This document shows, piece by piece, positions 1 to 9,182 of a DNA stretch of 64,000 nt. This DNA is from Streptomyces sp. AA1529 (GTDB lineage Bacteria > Actinomycetota > Actinomycetes > Streptomycetales > Streptomycetaceae). Made by a program: the position numbers and the translations under genes. Position 1 is the stretch's first letter, and the number at the start of each line of letters is the position of its first letter. The stretch is taken from the NCBI RefSeq assembly GCF_000280905.1, contig NZ_ALAP01000032.1:1-64000 (forward strand). Direction: 5' to 3'. The notes under the pieces were generated by a model. The model had not been told where the DNA came from. It searched no databases and worked only from the letters and a program-made list of their open reading frames with translations.

Positions 1-1287
1 ATCGGCCTCGCGCTGAACTGCCGGATCGCCGACTGGTGCCGCTTCGCCCGGAAGAACTACTTCTATCCGGACATGCCGAAGAACTTCCAGACCTCCCAGT
101 ACGACGAGCCGATCGCCTTCGACGGCTATCTGGACGTCCAGCTGGCGGACGGCGAAATCTTCCGCGTGGAGATCGAGCGCGCCCACATGGAGGAGGACAC
201 CGGCAAGTCCACCCACGTGGGCGGGGCCACCGGACGCATCCACGGCGCCTCGCACTCGCTGCTGGACTACAACCGGGCCGGCATCCCGCTGATCGAGATC
301 GTCACCAAGCCGATCCAGGGCGCGGGCGAGCGGGCGCCGGAGGTCGCCAAGGCGTACGTCGCCGAACTCCGCGAGCTCATCAAGGCGCTCGGCGTCTCCG
401 AGGCCCGGATGGAGATGGGCCAGATGCGCTGCGACGTCAACCTCTCGCTCCGCCCCAAGGGCATCGAGAAGTTCGGCACCCGCAGCGAGACCAAGAACGT
501 CAACTCGCTGCGCAGCGTCGAGCGCGCCGCCCGGTTCGAGATCCAGCGGCACGCCGCCGTGCTCTCCTCCGGCGGCACCATCATCCAGGAGACCCGGCAC
601 TTCCACGAGGAGGACGGGTCCACCACCTCCGGCCGGGTCAAGGAGGAGGCGGAGGACTACCGCTACTTCCCCGAGCCCGACCTGGTGCCCGTGGCACCCG
701 CCCGCGAGTGGGTGGAGGAGCTGCGCGGCACCCTGCCGGAGCTGCCCCGGGTGCGGCGGATGCGGCTGCGCGAGGAGTGGGGCATCTCCGAGCACGAGAT
801 GCAGTCGGTGCTCAACGCGGGCGCCGTCGACCCGATCGTCGCCACCGTGAACGCCGGCGCCCCGGCCGACCAGGCCCGCAAGTGGTGGATGGGGGAGCTC
901 GCCCGGCGCGCCAACGAGGACGGCAGCGAGCTGACAGCGCTGCCCATCACCCCCGAGCAGGTCGCCCGGCTCTGCGTGCTGGTCGCCGAGGGCTCGCTGA
1001 ACGACAAGCTCGCCCGGCAGACCATCGAGGGCGTGCTGGCCGGTGAAGGCGGTCCGGACGAGGTGGTCGAGAAGCGCGGCCTCAAGGTCGTCTCGGACGA
1101 GGGCGCGCTGGGTACCGCTGTCGACGAGGCCATCGCCGGGAACCCGGACATCGCCGAGAAGGTGCGCGGCGGCAAGATCCAGGCCGCCGGTGCCCTGGTC
1201 GGCGCCGTCATGAAGGCCACCAGGGGCCAGGCCGACGCGGGCCGTGCCCGCGAGATGATCCTGGAGAAGCTGGGCGTCGAGGGCTGA
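1..1287 (+). CDS. gatB: Asp/Glu-tRNA amidotransferase subunit B, 5' end cut by window
   Basis: Subunit B of the GatCAB amidotransferase, which converts Glu-tRNA(Gln) and Asp-tRNA(Asn) to the amidated forms with ammonia from GatA. The frame is open from base 1 with no start, and 428 codons are visible, so roughly 75 N-terminal residues are missing (the family is about 500 aa). Typical GatB signatures are present: [32 protein letters not shown] and [11 protein letters not shown]. The C-terminal 130 residues form the YqeY-like tRNA-binding tail. A non-discriminating GltX and tRNA-Gln/Glu genes lie at the other end of the window, consistent with indirect Gln-tRNA synthesis. A perfect hairpin terminator follows the stop codon. 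Confidence 0.97.
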   Translation: MGLALNCRIADWCRFARKNYFYPDMPKNFQTSQYDEPIAFDGYLDVQLADGEIFRVEIERAHMEEDTGKSTHVGGATGRIHGASHSLLDYNRAGIPLIEIVTKPIQGAGERAPEVAKAYVAELRELIKALGVSEARMEMGQMRCDVNLSLRPKGIEKFGTRSETKNVNSLRSVERAARFEIQRHAAVLSSGGTIIQETRHFHEEDGSTTSGRVKEEAEDYRYFPEPDLVPVAPAREWVEELRGTLPELPRVRRMRLREEWGISEHEMQSVLNAGAVDPIVATVNAGAPADQARKWWMGELARRANEDGSELTALPITPEQVARLCVLVAEGSLNDKLARQTIEGVLAGEGGPDEVVEKRGLKVVSDEGALGTAVDEAIAGNPDIAEKVRGGKIQAAGALVGAVMKATRGQADAGRAREMILEKLGVEG

Positions 1288-1307
1288 GCCCGTTGAGCTG
1301 AGCCGTG

Positions 1308-1350
1308 ACGGGTGGGGCACCGGATGGGATGGTTCCGGTGCCCCACCCGT
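1308..1350. terminator. bidirectional terminator between gatB and the hydrolase gene
   Basis: A perfect 17-bp inverted repeat (1308-1324 with 1334-1350) has a 9-base loop. It sits 20 bases after the gatB stop and 5 bases before the stop of the convergent gene, so it can serve both. There is no T run, as usual in Streptomyces. Confidence 0.85.
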
Positions 1351-1354
1351 GCGC

Positions 1355-2326
1355 TCAGAAGGAATGCGGCCGGCTGGCGAAGGCCACCATCTCGGGCAGG
1401 ACCGCGGCTATCGGCTCCGGGGCCGTACCGTTCAGATGCCGGTACTCGGTGCCGACGGTCACCACGAGCCGCTCGGGCAGCCCGAGCCCCGGCCAGCGGC
1501 TTTCCCCGGCTATCGCGCGGGCAGCCTCGACGGCGGGCACCCCGCGGGCATGCAGCGCATGCGCCCGCTCTCGCACCTCTCCGAGGTAGTCGATGTGGGC
1601 GCGCAGCCCCGCCGGGTCGAGCACGGGGCCGTGCCCCGGCACGATGGTCTCGGCCCCGCAGGCCAGCACCCCCTCGCACGCCTGGATGACATTCTCCAGT
1701 GGCCCCGCCCAGTGCACCGCGTGGTCGCCGGGCTCCTCGGGTGTCGAGGCGAAGACGATGTCGCCGGTGAACACCGTGCCGTGGTCGGGCAGCTGAACGA
1801 TCAGGTCCCCGGTGGTGTGCGCGGACGGCAGGCTGGTCAGCACGACGGGGTGACCTCCGACGGTCAGCTCCAGCTCCCCCTCGAACACGGTCGTCGGCGC
1901 GACGACCTCCGTCCGGGACCAGTCAAAGTGCCCGAAGTGTTCGGCGAGGTAACCGCCGACCGGCGACTGCGCACCCGCCCCCTCGATCAACTCCCGCAGC
2001 TGCTGCGGACTCGGCTCGATCTCGATGTGGTGCCGTGCCTCCCGGGTGGCGATCACCTCGGCGCCCGGCACGACATCGGCGCCCCACAGGTGGTCGCCGT
2101 TGGCGTGGGTGACCACGATCCGGGCTATCCCGCGCCCGCCGAGTATCCGCTGCGACTCCGCCAGGAACGCCTCGGCCAGGGGCCGGTCGTACGGGGTGTC
2201 GATCCACAGGGCCTCATCGGAGGCCGCCAGCAGCCCGCAGTTGGCGAGCCCCCAGCCACGCCGCGGTGGCTTCCACAGGTACAGGTCGTCAGCGAGGGGC
2301 AGCAGGGCCGTGGGGGAGAGTGCCAT
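1355..2326 (-). CDS. metallo-beta-lactamase-fold hydrolase
   Basis: A 323-aa MBL-fold protein. The metal-binding motif reads THANGDHLWG near residue 80, so the second His of the usual HxHxDH is Asn. Further ligands are visible in SAHTTGD, FTGDIVF and VPGHGPV. The start chosen is the ATG at 2326 (MALSPTALLPLADD), where homology-like sequence begins. The frame stays open further upstream, but that stretch is Arg/Pro-rich and non-protein-like. The substrate cannot be deduced. The Asn variant suggests a different metal site from classic glyoxalase II or lactamase enzymes (inference). The gene is convergent with gatB and divergent from the DoxX-like gene. Confidence 0.85.
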   Translation of the reverse strand: MALSPTALLPLADDLYLWKPPRRGWGLANCGLLAASDEALWIDTPYDRPLAEAFLAESQRILGGRGIARIVVTHANGDHLWGADVVPGAEVIATREARHHIEIEPSPQQLRELIEGAGAQSPVGGYLAEHFGHFDWSRTEVVAPTTVFEGELELTVGGHPVVLTSLPSAHTTGDLIVQLPDHGTVFTGDIVFASTPEEPGDHAVHWAGPLENVIQACEGVLACGAETIVPGHGPVLDPAGLRAHIDYLGEVRERAHALHARGVPAVEAARAIAGESRWPGLGLPERLVVTVGTEYRHLNGTAPEPIAAVLPEMVAFASRPHSF

Positions 2327-2512
2327 GGGCCCGATTGTGCCGTGGAGCATCGCCGCGGGCCGTCGCCGGGGCGGGTCCCGGGCGTCGTGGCGGGCGCGGG
2401 CGTGGGTGCGGTCGGCGGAGGAAGGTGACGGGTTCCGGTGCGAGCGATGAGTTCCGGCGGGTGGCGGGGTCTGTCCTTTCGAGAGTTGCCCGCACCTTCC
2501 CGAGGAGCCCCG

Positions 2513-2956
2513 ATGTCCCAGACCCTCAGCGTCCCGTCCGCCACCGCCGACCGCCAGGAGGCGACCGGTCGCCGTGCAGAGCTCGCGGCGAAGATCCTCG
2601 TCGTGCTGCTCGCCCTGTTCTTCGGAACGGCCAGCGGAGCGCCCAAGCTGTTCCGGGCCCAGGCGGCGGTCGACGCCTTCGACCGGATCGGCTGGGGCGA
2701 CTGGTTCATGTACACCGTCGGCTCGCTGGAGGTGCTGGGCGCGGCAGCGCTGCTGGTCCCGCTGCTGTCCGAGGCGGCGGCGCTGGCGTTCATCGGCCTG
2801 CTGGCCGGTGCCGCTCTCTTCAACCTGACCGTGCTCGACGCTCCCGGGGCGGTGGTCACCACCGTCGCCACGGCCGCGCTGTGCGGCTTCGTCGCCAGAG
2901 TGCGGCGAGGTGCCACGGCGCGGCTGCTGCACCGCCTGCGCTCCGGCCGTCCGTGA
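2513..2956 (+). CDS. DoxX-like integral membrane protein
   Basis: A 147-aa protein with four predicted membrane segments: around residues 25-45 (ILVVLLALFFGTASGAPKLF), 60-80, 85-105 and 110-130. This is the DoxX/DoxX-like small membrane fold. The FFGTASGAPKL and DWFMYTVGSLEVLGA stretches match the family pattern of a first helix followed by a GxxE helix. The ATG at 2513 was chosen because GAGGAG lies 6 bases upstream and the in-frame extension to 2438 is not protein-like. Its function is unknown; relatives are linked to redox or quinone-associated roles. It is monocistronic and ends in a strong hairpin. Confidence 0.85.
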   Translation: MSQTLSVPSATADRQEATGRRAELAAKILVVLLALFFGTASGAPKLFRAQAAVDAFDRIGWGDWFMYTVGSLEVLGAAALLVPLLSEAAALAFIGLLAGAALFNLTVLDAPGAVVTTVATAALCGFVARVRRGATARLLHRLRSGRP

Positions 2957-3055
2957 CGGCGCCGCTGCGCCGACGGCCTTCGGCGGCCCGGCTCGGGAAC
3001 CGGTCTGCGTGCGCGTCCTCCCAGGCGCGGCGCGGGCCGTCTCCCGGCTGTGCCA

Positions 3056-3100
3056 GGTGGGCGCCCCGGCTGTCCCTCGGGCACAGCCGGGGCGCCCACC
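3056..3100. terminator. bidirectional terminator
   Basis: A perfect 18-bp inverted repeat (3056-3073 with 3083-3100) with a 9-base loop lies between the convergent DoxX-like gene and the AIM24 cluster. It ends 3 bases before the AIM24 stop codon. Confidence 0.85.
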
Positions 3101-3103
3101 GGC

Positions 3104-3856
3104 TCAGTTGGTGAAGATGTTGCCCTGGTTGTGGCCGCGGGCCCCCTGGGCGCCCATCCCGTACTGGGCGCGCAGTCCGCCGCCGAGCTGCGCGTGCTGC
3201 GGCGGGAGCAGCTCGCTGGGCTGCACGAGGGCGTAGCCCTGGCCCATGAAGGAGAGCTCCCAGCCCTCACCGGTGCTGCCGCGGCGGCGCCAGACGCCCT
3301 GCGAGGAGGTCTGGGCCTGCATCTGCACCCGCAGCCCGCTGGACCAGGCGACGACCGCGTCCGAGTCGGCGTTGACGTAGGTGTCCGGGGTGACGTTCAG
3401 CAGCAGCGGCTGTCCCGAGGTCATCAGCGCCACCTTGCCCTGCCCGGTGATGTTGAGGTTGTAGGCCCCGGTGCCGGAGATGCCGAACTGGCTGTCCACC
3501 GAGATCACCTCGTGGTGCAGCGTGGAGTCCATGGCCAGGACGTAGGCCGCGTCCACGGTCAGCCCGTCCCGGTCGATGTCCACCACATGGACGTACTGCG
3601 CCAGATTGGCCAGGAAGACCGTCCCCTGGCCGGAGCAGCGCATCAGCGGCACCTGCTCGCGGACCGGGCCGCGGTGCCCGCCGCGCGCCTGGTACTCGGC
3701 GTCGAACTCCAGCAGCCCCTGGTAGGCGACCATGGCGCCCTTGCGGGCCAGCACGTCGTCATGGCCCCCCAGCCGCACTCGCAGCAACTGCGGGTTCTGC
3801 ACCGTGTAGCGGTCCTCCGTGGCGACCTCGGCGTATCCGAAGAGCGAACTCTGCAC
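3104..3856 (-). CDS. AIM24 family protein (third of three)
   Basis: A 250-aa AIM24-domain protein, a beta-rich fold related to the yeast mitochondrial protein Aim24; the bacterial function is not known. Hallmarks are VRLGGHDDVLARKGAMVAYQG near the N terminus, PLMRCSGQGTVFLA in the middle, and the closing motif FSGQGF-like SFMGQGYALVQPSE. The C-terminal 30 residues are Gly/Gln/Asn-rich. No signal peptide or membrane segment is seen, so it is probably cytosolic. It is the last gene of a tight leftward cluster, 18 bases behind the second AIM24 gene, so all three are probably one transcript. Confidence 0.9.
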   Translation of the reverse strand: MQSSLFGYAEVATEDRYTVQNPQLLRVRLGGHDDVLARKGAMVAYQGLLEFDAEYQARGGHRGPVREQVPLMRCSGQGTVFLANLAQYVHVVDIDRDGLTVDAAYVLAMDSTLHHEVISVDSQFGISGTGAYNLNITGQGKVALMTSGQPLLLNVTPDTYVNADSDAVVAWSSGLRVQMQAQTSSQGVWRRRGSTGEGWELSFMGQGYALVQPSELLPPQHAQLGGGLRAQYGMGAQGARGHNQGNIFTN

Positions 3857-3874
3857 GGCTGTTCTCCTTCCCCC

Positions 3875-4561
3875 TCAGCCCCGGACCCGGATGCGGTCGG
3901 TGCTGTCCTCGCTCGGCTGGACCACCACGAAGCCCTGTCCGGAGAAGGCGATCTGGTACGCCTCGCCGCTGCCCCGGCCGATGAGGGCTCCGGCCTTCAT
4001 GCTGCGCTTGCTCTTCATCTTCAGCCCGCTGGACCAGGCCACCAGCGCGTCCGGGTCGACGTAGGTCTCGTCCTCGCCGCGTCCGCAGTCCACGACCACG
4101 GGGGTGCCGCGCGAGGTGAGGGCCGCCCAGCCGGTGCCCCGGACGGAGACGTTGAACAGGCCCTGACCTGCGAACTTGGCGAGCCCCTTGACCCGCTCGA
4201 CGCCCCACTGGAGGTGCGCGTCGAAGGCCAGCAGATTGGTGCCGTTGATCGACAGCCCCTCCTCGGCGAGGTTGACGCAGACCACGTCGGCGCCGTAGTC
4301 GGCCAGGTAGAGCAGGCCGTCGCCCCGGCAGAGCATCAGCGGGTTCTGCTCGCCGGTCAGCCACTGGGAGGCCAGCTGGCGGACGGCGGGCGGATTGGCC
4401 TCGTACTGCACGAAGCCCTCGTAGGCGACCATCGAGCCCGGCCGCGCGAACAGGTCCTGGCCCGACTGCATGGCCACCTTGACCATGTGCGAGCCGTGGT
4501 TCTCCATGCGTGCTGCCACGGGAGCGGGCGCGAAGCCCGCGAGCGGTGCTGGCTGGTTCAT
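3875..4561 (-). CDS. AIM24 family protein (second of three)
   Basis: A 228-aa AIM24 protein. It repeats the same landmarks as its neighbours: VAMQSGQDLFARPGSMVAYEG, NPLMLCRGDGLLYLADYGADV, VAWSSGLKMKSKRSMKAG and, near the end, IAFSGQGFVVVQPSED. It starts with ATG at 4561, only 12 bases after the stop of the TerD-AIM24 gene, which supports co-transcription. Together the three paralogues may assemble with one another (inference from clustering only). Confidence 0.9.
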   Translation of the reverse strand: MNQPAPLAGFAPAPVAARMENHGSHMVKVAMQSGQDLFARPGSMVAYEGFVQYEANPPAVRQLASQWLTGEQNPLMLCRGDGLLYLADYGADVVCVNLAEEGLSINGTNLLAFDAHLQWGVERVKGLAKFAGQGLFNVSVRGTGWAALTSRGTPVVVDCGRGEDETYVDPDALVAWSSGLKMKSKRSMKAGALIGRGSGEAYQIAFSGQGFVVVQPSEDSTDRIRVRG

Positions 4562-4573
4562 GACGGGCTCCCC

Positions 4574-6337
4574 CTAGACCTCGTACGGCTGGACGACGAT
4601 GAAGTTGCCGGGTGCCCCGCGGAACTGGAGGTTCACGGTCTCCCCGCTGTGCCCCGGATAGGCGTTGCGGTGCAGCCGCACCTGGCTGGTGACGATGACC
4701 TGTGCCGCCGCCGACCACGCCACGACCGCCTGCGCGTCGGCGAAGGTGGTGGGGGTGACGGGGAGGACGACCGGGGTGCCCCGGGTCTTGACGACCACGG
4801 TGCCGGTTCCGCTGAACTGCATCGTGAACAGTGCGCCCCCGGGGATGCCGTGGCCCTCGATCCGGCGCACCTCGTGCTGCAGCGACTCGTCGAAGGCGAG
4901 CACGTTCTCGGCCGAGACGCACAGTCCGTCGCCCTGCAGTTCGACGGGGTGGACGTGTGCCGCGTCCTCGGCGAAGAAGACCTGCCCGCGGCCGGTGCAG
5001 CGCATGAGCTGCATCTCCTGGCCGGTGGCGTTGCCGACCACGCGCCCGGTGAAGCCGGCGCCCTTGTAGGAGAAGTCGACCTTTCCCTGGTAGAGCACCA
5101 TGCTGCCCTGTCTGGCGAGCACGGGCCGGCCGTCGACGCCGAGGTCCGCGCGGACCAGGGAGGGATTCTGCAGGGTCCAGCGCTGGCCGTCGGGCGCCTC
5201 CTGGAACTTCTGCAGGACCGCGCCGATGCCCGCGGCCGGGCCCGGCGGGACCTGCGGGAACTGCGGTGCGCCGGGACCGCCGGGCGGCTGCTGCGCGAAC
5301 GGATTGGAGAGCTGCTGCCCGCCGGGCGGCCCCGGCTGCTGCGGAGGCGGCGGCTGGTGCTGCGGGTAGGGCTGTGGTGCCTGTGGTGCCTGTGGCATCC
5401 CGCCGGGGGCGAACTGCGCTCCGCCGGGCGGCCCCGGCTGCGGCGGTGGCGGCGGACCGCCGTGCTGCGGCTGGAGCGGACCCACCACGGTCGGAGCGCC
5501 GTGGAGATCGGGAGCGGACGGTGGGGGTGACTGGGGCTGCTGGGGAGCCTGGGGTGGCTGAGGAGGCTGCGGCTGCTGCGGTGCCTGCGGTTGTTGCGGC
5601 GGCTGTGGTGCCTGCTGCTGCGGCACCTGCGGCTGCTGCGCAGCTGCTCGGGGCTGCGGAGCCTGTGCCGACGCGGGTGCCGGTGCGGGCGCGGGGCCCG
5701 CCGGAGGGGCGAACCCGGGAGCGGGCTGCGGCGGCGGAGCGTCTCCGCCCGGTGGCGCGAAGCCCGGCACCGCCCCGGCCCCGGGAGCGCTCTCCTCCTG
5801 CTGCTCCTCCAGCACCTCGCCGCCGAAGTGCGTGAGCAGCGCGTCCAGCCCGCCGTCGAATCCCTGGCCGATCGCGGCGAACCGCCAGACGTCGTCCTTC
5901 CGGTAGATGTCGCCCAGCATCACGGCACGCTCGGTGCTGAACTCCGAGCCGTCGAAGGGGTAGCGGGCCACCTCCTCGCCGCCCGCCACCAGGCGGATGT
6001 AGCCGGGGCCGATCCCGGACATCTGCCCGGCCCCGTCGAGCGAGGCCGTGAACGACAGCCGCCGCACCTGCGCGGGAACCCGCTCCAGCGTCACCCGGAA
6101 GGACTCGGTGTCCCCGGCCTGCGCCCCCAGGAGCTGCAGGGACTCCTCGGGCGAGGCGGGTTGGTTGAAGAAGACGAAGTAGCGGTCGTCCGAGAGCTGC
6201 TCCTGCCCGTCCAGCCCGAAGCAGCTGATGTCGAAGGAGAGTCCGGCTCCGGCGATCTGCACGCCCACGTACAGATCCGTGCCGGCCGTCAGGTCACTGA
6301 TCCTGGCCTTGTGGCCGCGTTGGAATTCCCTGGACAT
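4574..6337 (-). CDS. TerD-AIM24 fusion protein
   Basis: A 587-aa two-domain protein. Residues 1-180 are a TerD-like domain (FDISCFGLDGQ, DDRYFVFFNQPASP, MLGDIYRKDDVWRFAAIGQGF). I do not see the acidic DNLTGEGDGDDE-type calcium loop of classic TerD, so metal binding may be reduced. Residues 185-370 are a Pro/Gln/Gly-rich low-complexity linker. Residues 375-587 are an AIM24 domain (VDGRPVLARQGSMVLYQG, QLMRCTGRGQVFFAE, closing GNFIVVQPYEV). The ATG at 6337 was chosen because the TerD domain starts there and upstream codons are not protein-like. It is first in the three-gene AIM24 cluster. TerD proteins act in stress and tellurite responses; the role of this fusion is not known. Confidence 0.88.
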   Translation of the reverse strand: MSREFQRGHKARISDLTAGTDLYVGVQIAGAGLSFDISCFGLDGQEQLSDDRYFVFFNQPASPEESLQLLGAQAGDTESFRVTLERVPAQVRRLSFTASLDGAGQMSGIGPGYIRLVAGGEEVARYPFDGSEFSTERAVMLGDIYRKDDVWRFAAIGQGFDGGLDALLTHFGGEVLEEQQEESAPGAGAVPGFAPPGGDAPPPQPAPGFAPPAGPAPAPAPASAQAPQPRAAAQQPQVPQQQAPQPPQQPQAPQQPQPPQPPQAPQQPQSPPPSAPDLHGAPTVVGPLQPQHGGPPPPPQPGPPGGAQFAPGGMPQAPQAPQPYPQHQPPPPQQPGPPGGQQLSNPFAQQPPGGPGAPQFPQVPPGPAAGIGAVLQKFQEAPDGQRWTLQNPSLVRADLGVDGRPVLARQGSMVLYQGKVDFSYKGAGFTGRVVGNATGQEMQLMRCTGRGQVFFAEDAAHVHPVELQGDGLCVSAENVLAFDESLQHEVRRIEGHGIPGGALFTMQFSGTGTVVVKTRGTPVVLPVTPTTFADAQAVVAWSAAAQVIVTSQVRLHRNAYPGHSGETVNLQFRGAPGNFIVVQPYEV

Positions 6338-6893
6338 ACGTAACGACCGTCCCCCATCCCGTGTGGTGCGTGCGCCGGGCCTTCCGGCCTCCTGCGGACC
6401 GTCCGACCTCCGCGAGGGGATCGCCGGACGGCTCCCACAGGCTAATGGGTACCGACGACGGCGGTACCGCGCGAGTTCCCCCGGAGCCCCCGGCACGCGG
6501 CGCACGCCGGGCTTGCGTGGATTCGCGCCGGTCCCGCGCGGCCGAAGCCGCGCGGCACCCTTCCGCGGCGGGGCTCACCGCACCCTTCCGCGGCGCGTCC
6601 CCCGCGCCGGGGCTCGCCGGCCCCGGCCCGGAGCGCCGCGGCGGGAGCACCGTCCGAGCGGTGCGGACGCGGCTACGGACTGAGACCCCGGCCCGGGCCG
6701 CTGTGGGTATCGCCACAAACGCCGCAATCGATCTCCGTGGGATGGCACGCTGCAGAGCACGGTCCTTGAGGTGGGGTGTGCTGCCGCCTCGGACCGCCGC
6801 TCCCGGCCGACGGCCGGGAGGCCCGATGCGGCGGACAGGAGTCGACGCGCTCCGTTCCCCGCCCGTACGACACCCGGGAGCAGGCGACCGCCC
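6338..6893. other. 556-bp divergent intergenic region
   Basis: No credible gene is seen between the TerD-AIM24 and MMPL starts. Visible structure: a perfect 9-bp hairpin with a CGAA loop at 6534-6555; a 16-bp direct repeat (GCACCCTTCCGCGGCG) at 6555-6570 and 6580-6595; and a small dyad TGTGG-N6-CCACA at 6702-6717. Promoters for both flanking genes must lie here but I cannot place them with confidence. Confidence 0.5.
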
Positions 6894-9182
6894 GTGACCG
6901 CTCTTGCCCGCTGGTGCCTGAGGCGCCGCCTCCTCGTCCTGCTGCTCTGGCTCGCCGCGCTGGCCGGTGCCGTGACGGCCTCCTCGCTTCTCGGCAGCGC
7001 CTATTCCGACGACTACGGCGCCCAGGGCACCGAGTCCGGCCGGGCGGCGGAGCGTATGCACAGCGCCTTCCCCGACCGGGCCGGTGCCAGTGACACGATC
7101 GTGTGGCACTCGGAGCAGGGCACGGTGCGCGCCACGGCGGTCCAGGAGCGGATGACCGAGGCGCTGCACGAGGTCGAAGGTCTGCCCGGCGTCGAGTCCG
7201 TGGAGTCGCCCTACGGCGCCGGGGGCGGCGGCGCGATCAGCCCCGACGGGCACACCGCCTACGCCGCTCTCACCTTCGACGGGCCCACCGACGAACTGGG
7301 CGGGCAGACCGTGCAGCGCGTCCTGGACACCGTCCAGAACGCATCCGGGGACGGCCTGCAGGTCGAGGCGGGCGGCTCCGGCGTGGCGGTCGCCGAGGCC
7401 CCCACGGCCCACCTCGCCGAGGCCATCGGACTGGCGGCGGCGGCCGTCGTCCTCTTCCTGGCCTTCGGCTCGCTCGCCGCCACGGCGCTGCCGCTGATCA
7501 CCGCGGTCGTCGCCGTGGGCACCGCGACGGCAGGCACCGGGCTGCTCAGCCGGCTGATGACCGTCGCCGACTTCGCGCCCATGCTGGGCATGCTCATCGG
7601 GCTGGGCGTCGGCATCGACTACGCGCTGTTCATCGTCACGCGGCACCGGCGCGGGCTGCGCGCCGGGCTGCCGGTGGTCGAGGCCGCACGCCGGGCGGTG
7701 ACGGTGTCGGGACGCGCGGTGGTCTTCGCGGGGGCGACGGTCTGCATCGCCCTGCTGGGCATGTTCATCCTGCGGCTCGGCTTCCTCAACGGAGTGGCGA
7801 TAGCCGCCTGTCTGACCGTGCTGCTGAGCGTGGCCGCCTCCGTCACCCTGCTGCCCGCCCTGCTCGGTTTCATCGGTATGCGGGCCCTCAGCCGCCGGGA
7901 GCGCCGTCAGCTCGTCGAGCGCGGTCCGCGACCGGACCGTCCCACGGGCTTCGCCATGCGCTGGTCCGCCTTCGTCGAACGGCGGCCCAAGCTGCTGGGC
8001 GGGGTCGCGGCCCTGCTGATGGCCGTGCTGGCGCTGCCCGCGCTCGGACTGCACCTGGGCACCTCGGACCAGGGCAACGACCCGGCGGCCAGCACCACCC
8101 GCAAGGCCTACGACATGCTCGCGGACGGTTTCGGGCCGGGCACCAACGGTCCGCTGACGCTGGTCGGCGAGCTGGACGGGGCCGGCGACAAACTGGCCTT
8201 CGACCACCTGCGCGGTGACATCCAGCACACCCCCGGGGTCGCCCAGGTCAGCGGGCCCGAGTTCAACGGCAGCGGCGACACCGGAGTGATCACGGTGGTG
8301 CCCGACAGCTCCCCGCAGTCCCGGTCCACCTCCGATCTGGTGGACCGGCTGCGCGGGGACGTCCTGCCGAAGGCCGAGGAGGGGTCGACGATGGAGGTCC
8401 TGGTCGGCGGGTCCACCGCGGGTCACGACGACTTCGCGGACATCATCGTCGGCAAGCTCCCGCTGTTCGGCGGCGTGGTCATCGGCCTCGGCTCGCTGCT
8501 GCTGCTGGTGGCCTTCAGGAGCATCGGCATCCCGGTCAAGGCTGCGGTGATGAACATCGCGGCGGTCGCCGGAGCCTTCGGCGTGGTGGTGGCCGTCTTC
8601 CAGTGGGGCTGGGGCAGCGAACTGCTCGGGCTGGGCAGTGCCGGCCCCATCGAGCCCTTCCTCCCGGTCATCATGATCTCGGTGCTGTTCGGGCTGTCCA
8701 TGGACTACCAGGTCTTCCTGGTCAGCCGGATGTACGAGGAATGGCGGCTGACCGGCGACAACCGGCGTGCGGTGCGGGTCGGCCTCTCGGAGACCAGCAA
8801 GGTGATCAACTCCGCGGCCGTGATCATGATCTCGGTCTTCGGCGGGTTCGTGCTCAGCGGCGACCGGATCATCGCCATGTTCGGCATCGCGCTGGCCGCG
8901 GCGGTGGCCCTGGACGCGTTCGTCCTGCGCACGCTGCTGGTACCGGCGCTGATGCACATGCTCGGGGGCGCCAACTGGTGGCTGCCCAAGTGGCTGGACC
9001 GGCGGCTGCCGCGACTCAGCATCGAGCCGGAAACCAGCGCCGAGGAGGAAGCGCCCGTCACCACTCCCGTGCCGGTGGTCGGACAGCGTCCCGGCTCTCT
9101 CATCGGTCTCTCAGAAACCGCCCCTACCGTGGCCGCCCATGGCTACCGAAAGCACCACGACCACGCAGAACACGACCGTTAG
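6894..9182 (+). CDS. MMPL family RND-type transporter
   Basis: A 762-aa inner-membrane exporter with the twofold MMPL layout: one helix after about residue 14 (LLVLLLWLAALAGAV), an extracytoplasmic domain, a five-helix block at about 180-370 containing GMLIGLGVGIDYALFIVTRHR, then a second loop and block containing VLFGLSMDYQVFLVSRMYEEW. The two D-Y motifs are the proton-relay positions of the family. Start: GTG at 6894 (VTALARWCLRRR), immediately before the positive N-terminal segment; the frame is open to 6771 but without protein-like sequence. Substrate unknown: Streptomyces relatives export lipids or secondary metabolites. Its 3' end overlaps the next gene by 44 bases. Confidence 0.92.
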   Translation: MTALARWCLRRRLLVLLLWLAALAGAVTASSLLGSAYSDDYGAQGTESGRAAERMHSAFPDRAGASDTIVWHSEQGTVRATAVQERMTEALHEVEGLPGVESVESPYGAGGGGAISPDGHTAYAALTFDGPTDELGGQTVQRVLDTVQNASGDGLQVEAGGSGVAVAEAPTAHLAEAIGLAAAAVVLFLAFGSLAATALPLITAVVAVGTATAGTGLLSRLMTVADFAPMLGMLIGLGVGIDYALFIVTRHRRGLRAGLPVVEAARRAVTVSGRAVVFAGATVCIALLGMFILRLGFLNGVAIAACLTVLLSVAASVTLLPALLGFIGMRALSRRERRQLVERGPRPDRPTGFAMRWSAFVERRPKLLGGVAALLMAVLALPALGLHLGTSDQGNDPAASTTRKAYDMLADGFGPGTNGPLTLVGELDGAGDKLAFDHLRGDIQHTPGVAQVSGPEFNGSGDTGVITVVPDSSPQSRSTSDLVDRLRGDVLPKAEEGSTMEVLVGGSTAGHDDFADIIVGKLPLFGGVVIGLGSLLLLVAFRSIGIPVKAAVMNIAAVAGAFGVVVAVFQWGWGSELLGLGSAGPIEPFLPVIMISVLFGLSMDYQVFLVSRMYEEWRLTGDNRRAVRVGLSETSKVINSAAVIMISVFGGFVLSGDRIIAMFGIALAAAVALDAFVLRTLLVPALMHMLGGANWWLPKWLDRRLPRLSIEPETSAEEEAPVTTPVPVVGQRPGSLIGLSETAPTVAAHGYRKHHDHAEHDR

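Noticed and set aside
6294..8957. Minus-strand 887-codon frame opposite MMPL
   Set aside because: His/Gln/Gly/Arg-rich shadow; spans the intergenic region and the start of TerD without a plausible start.
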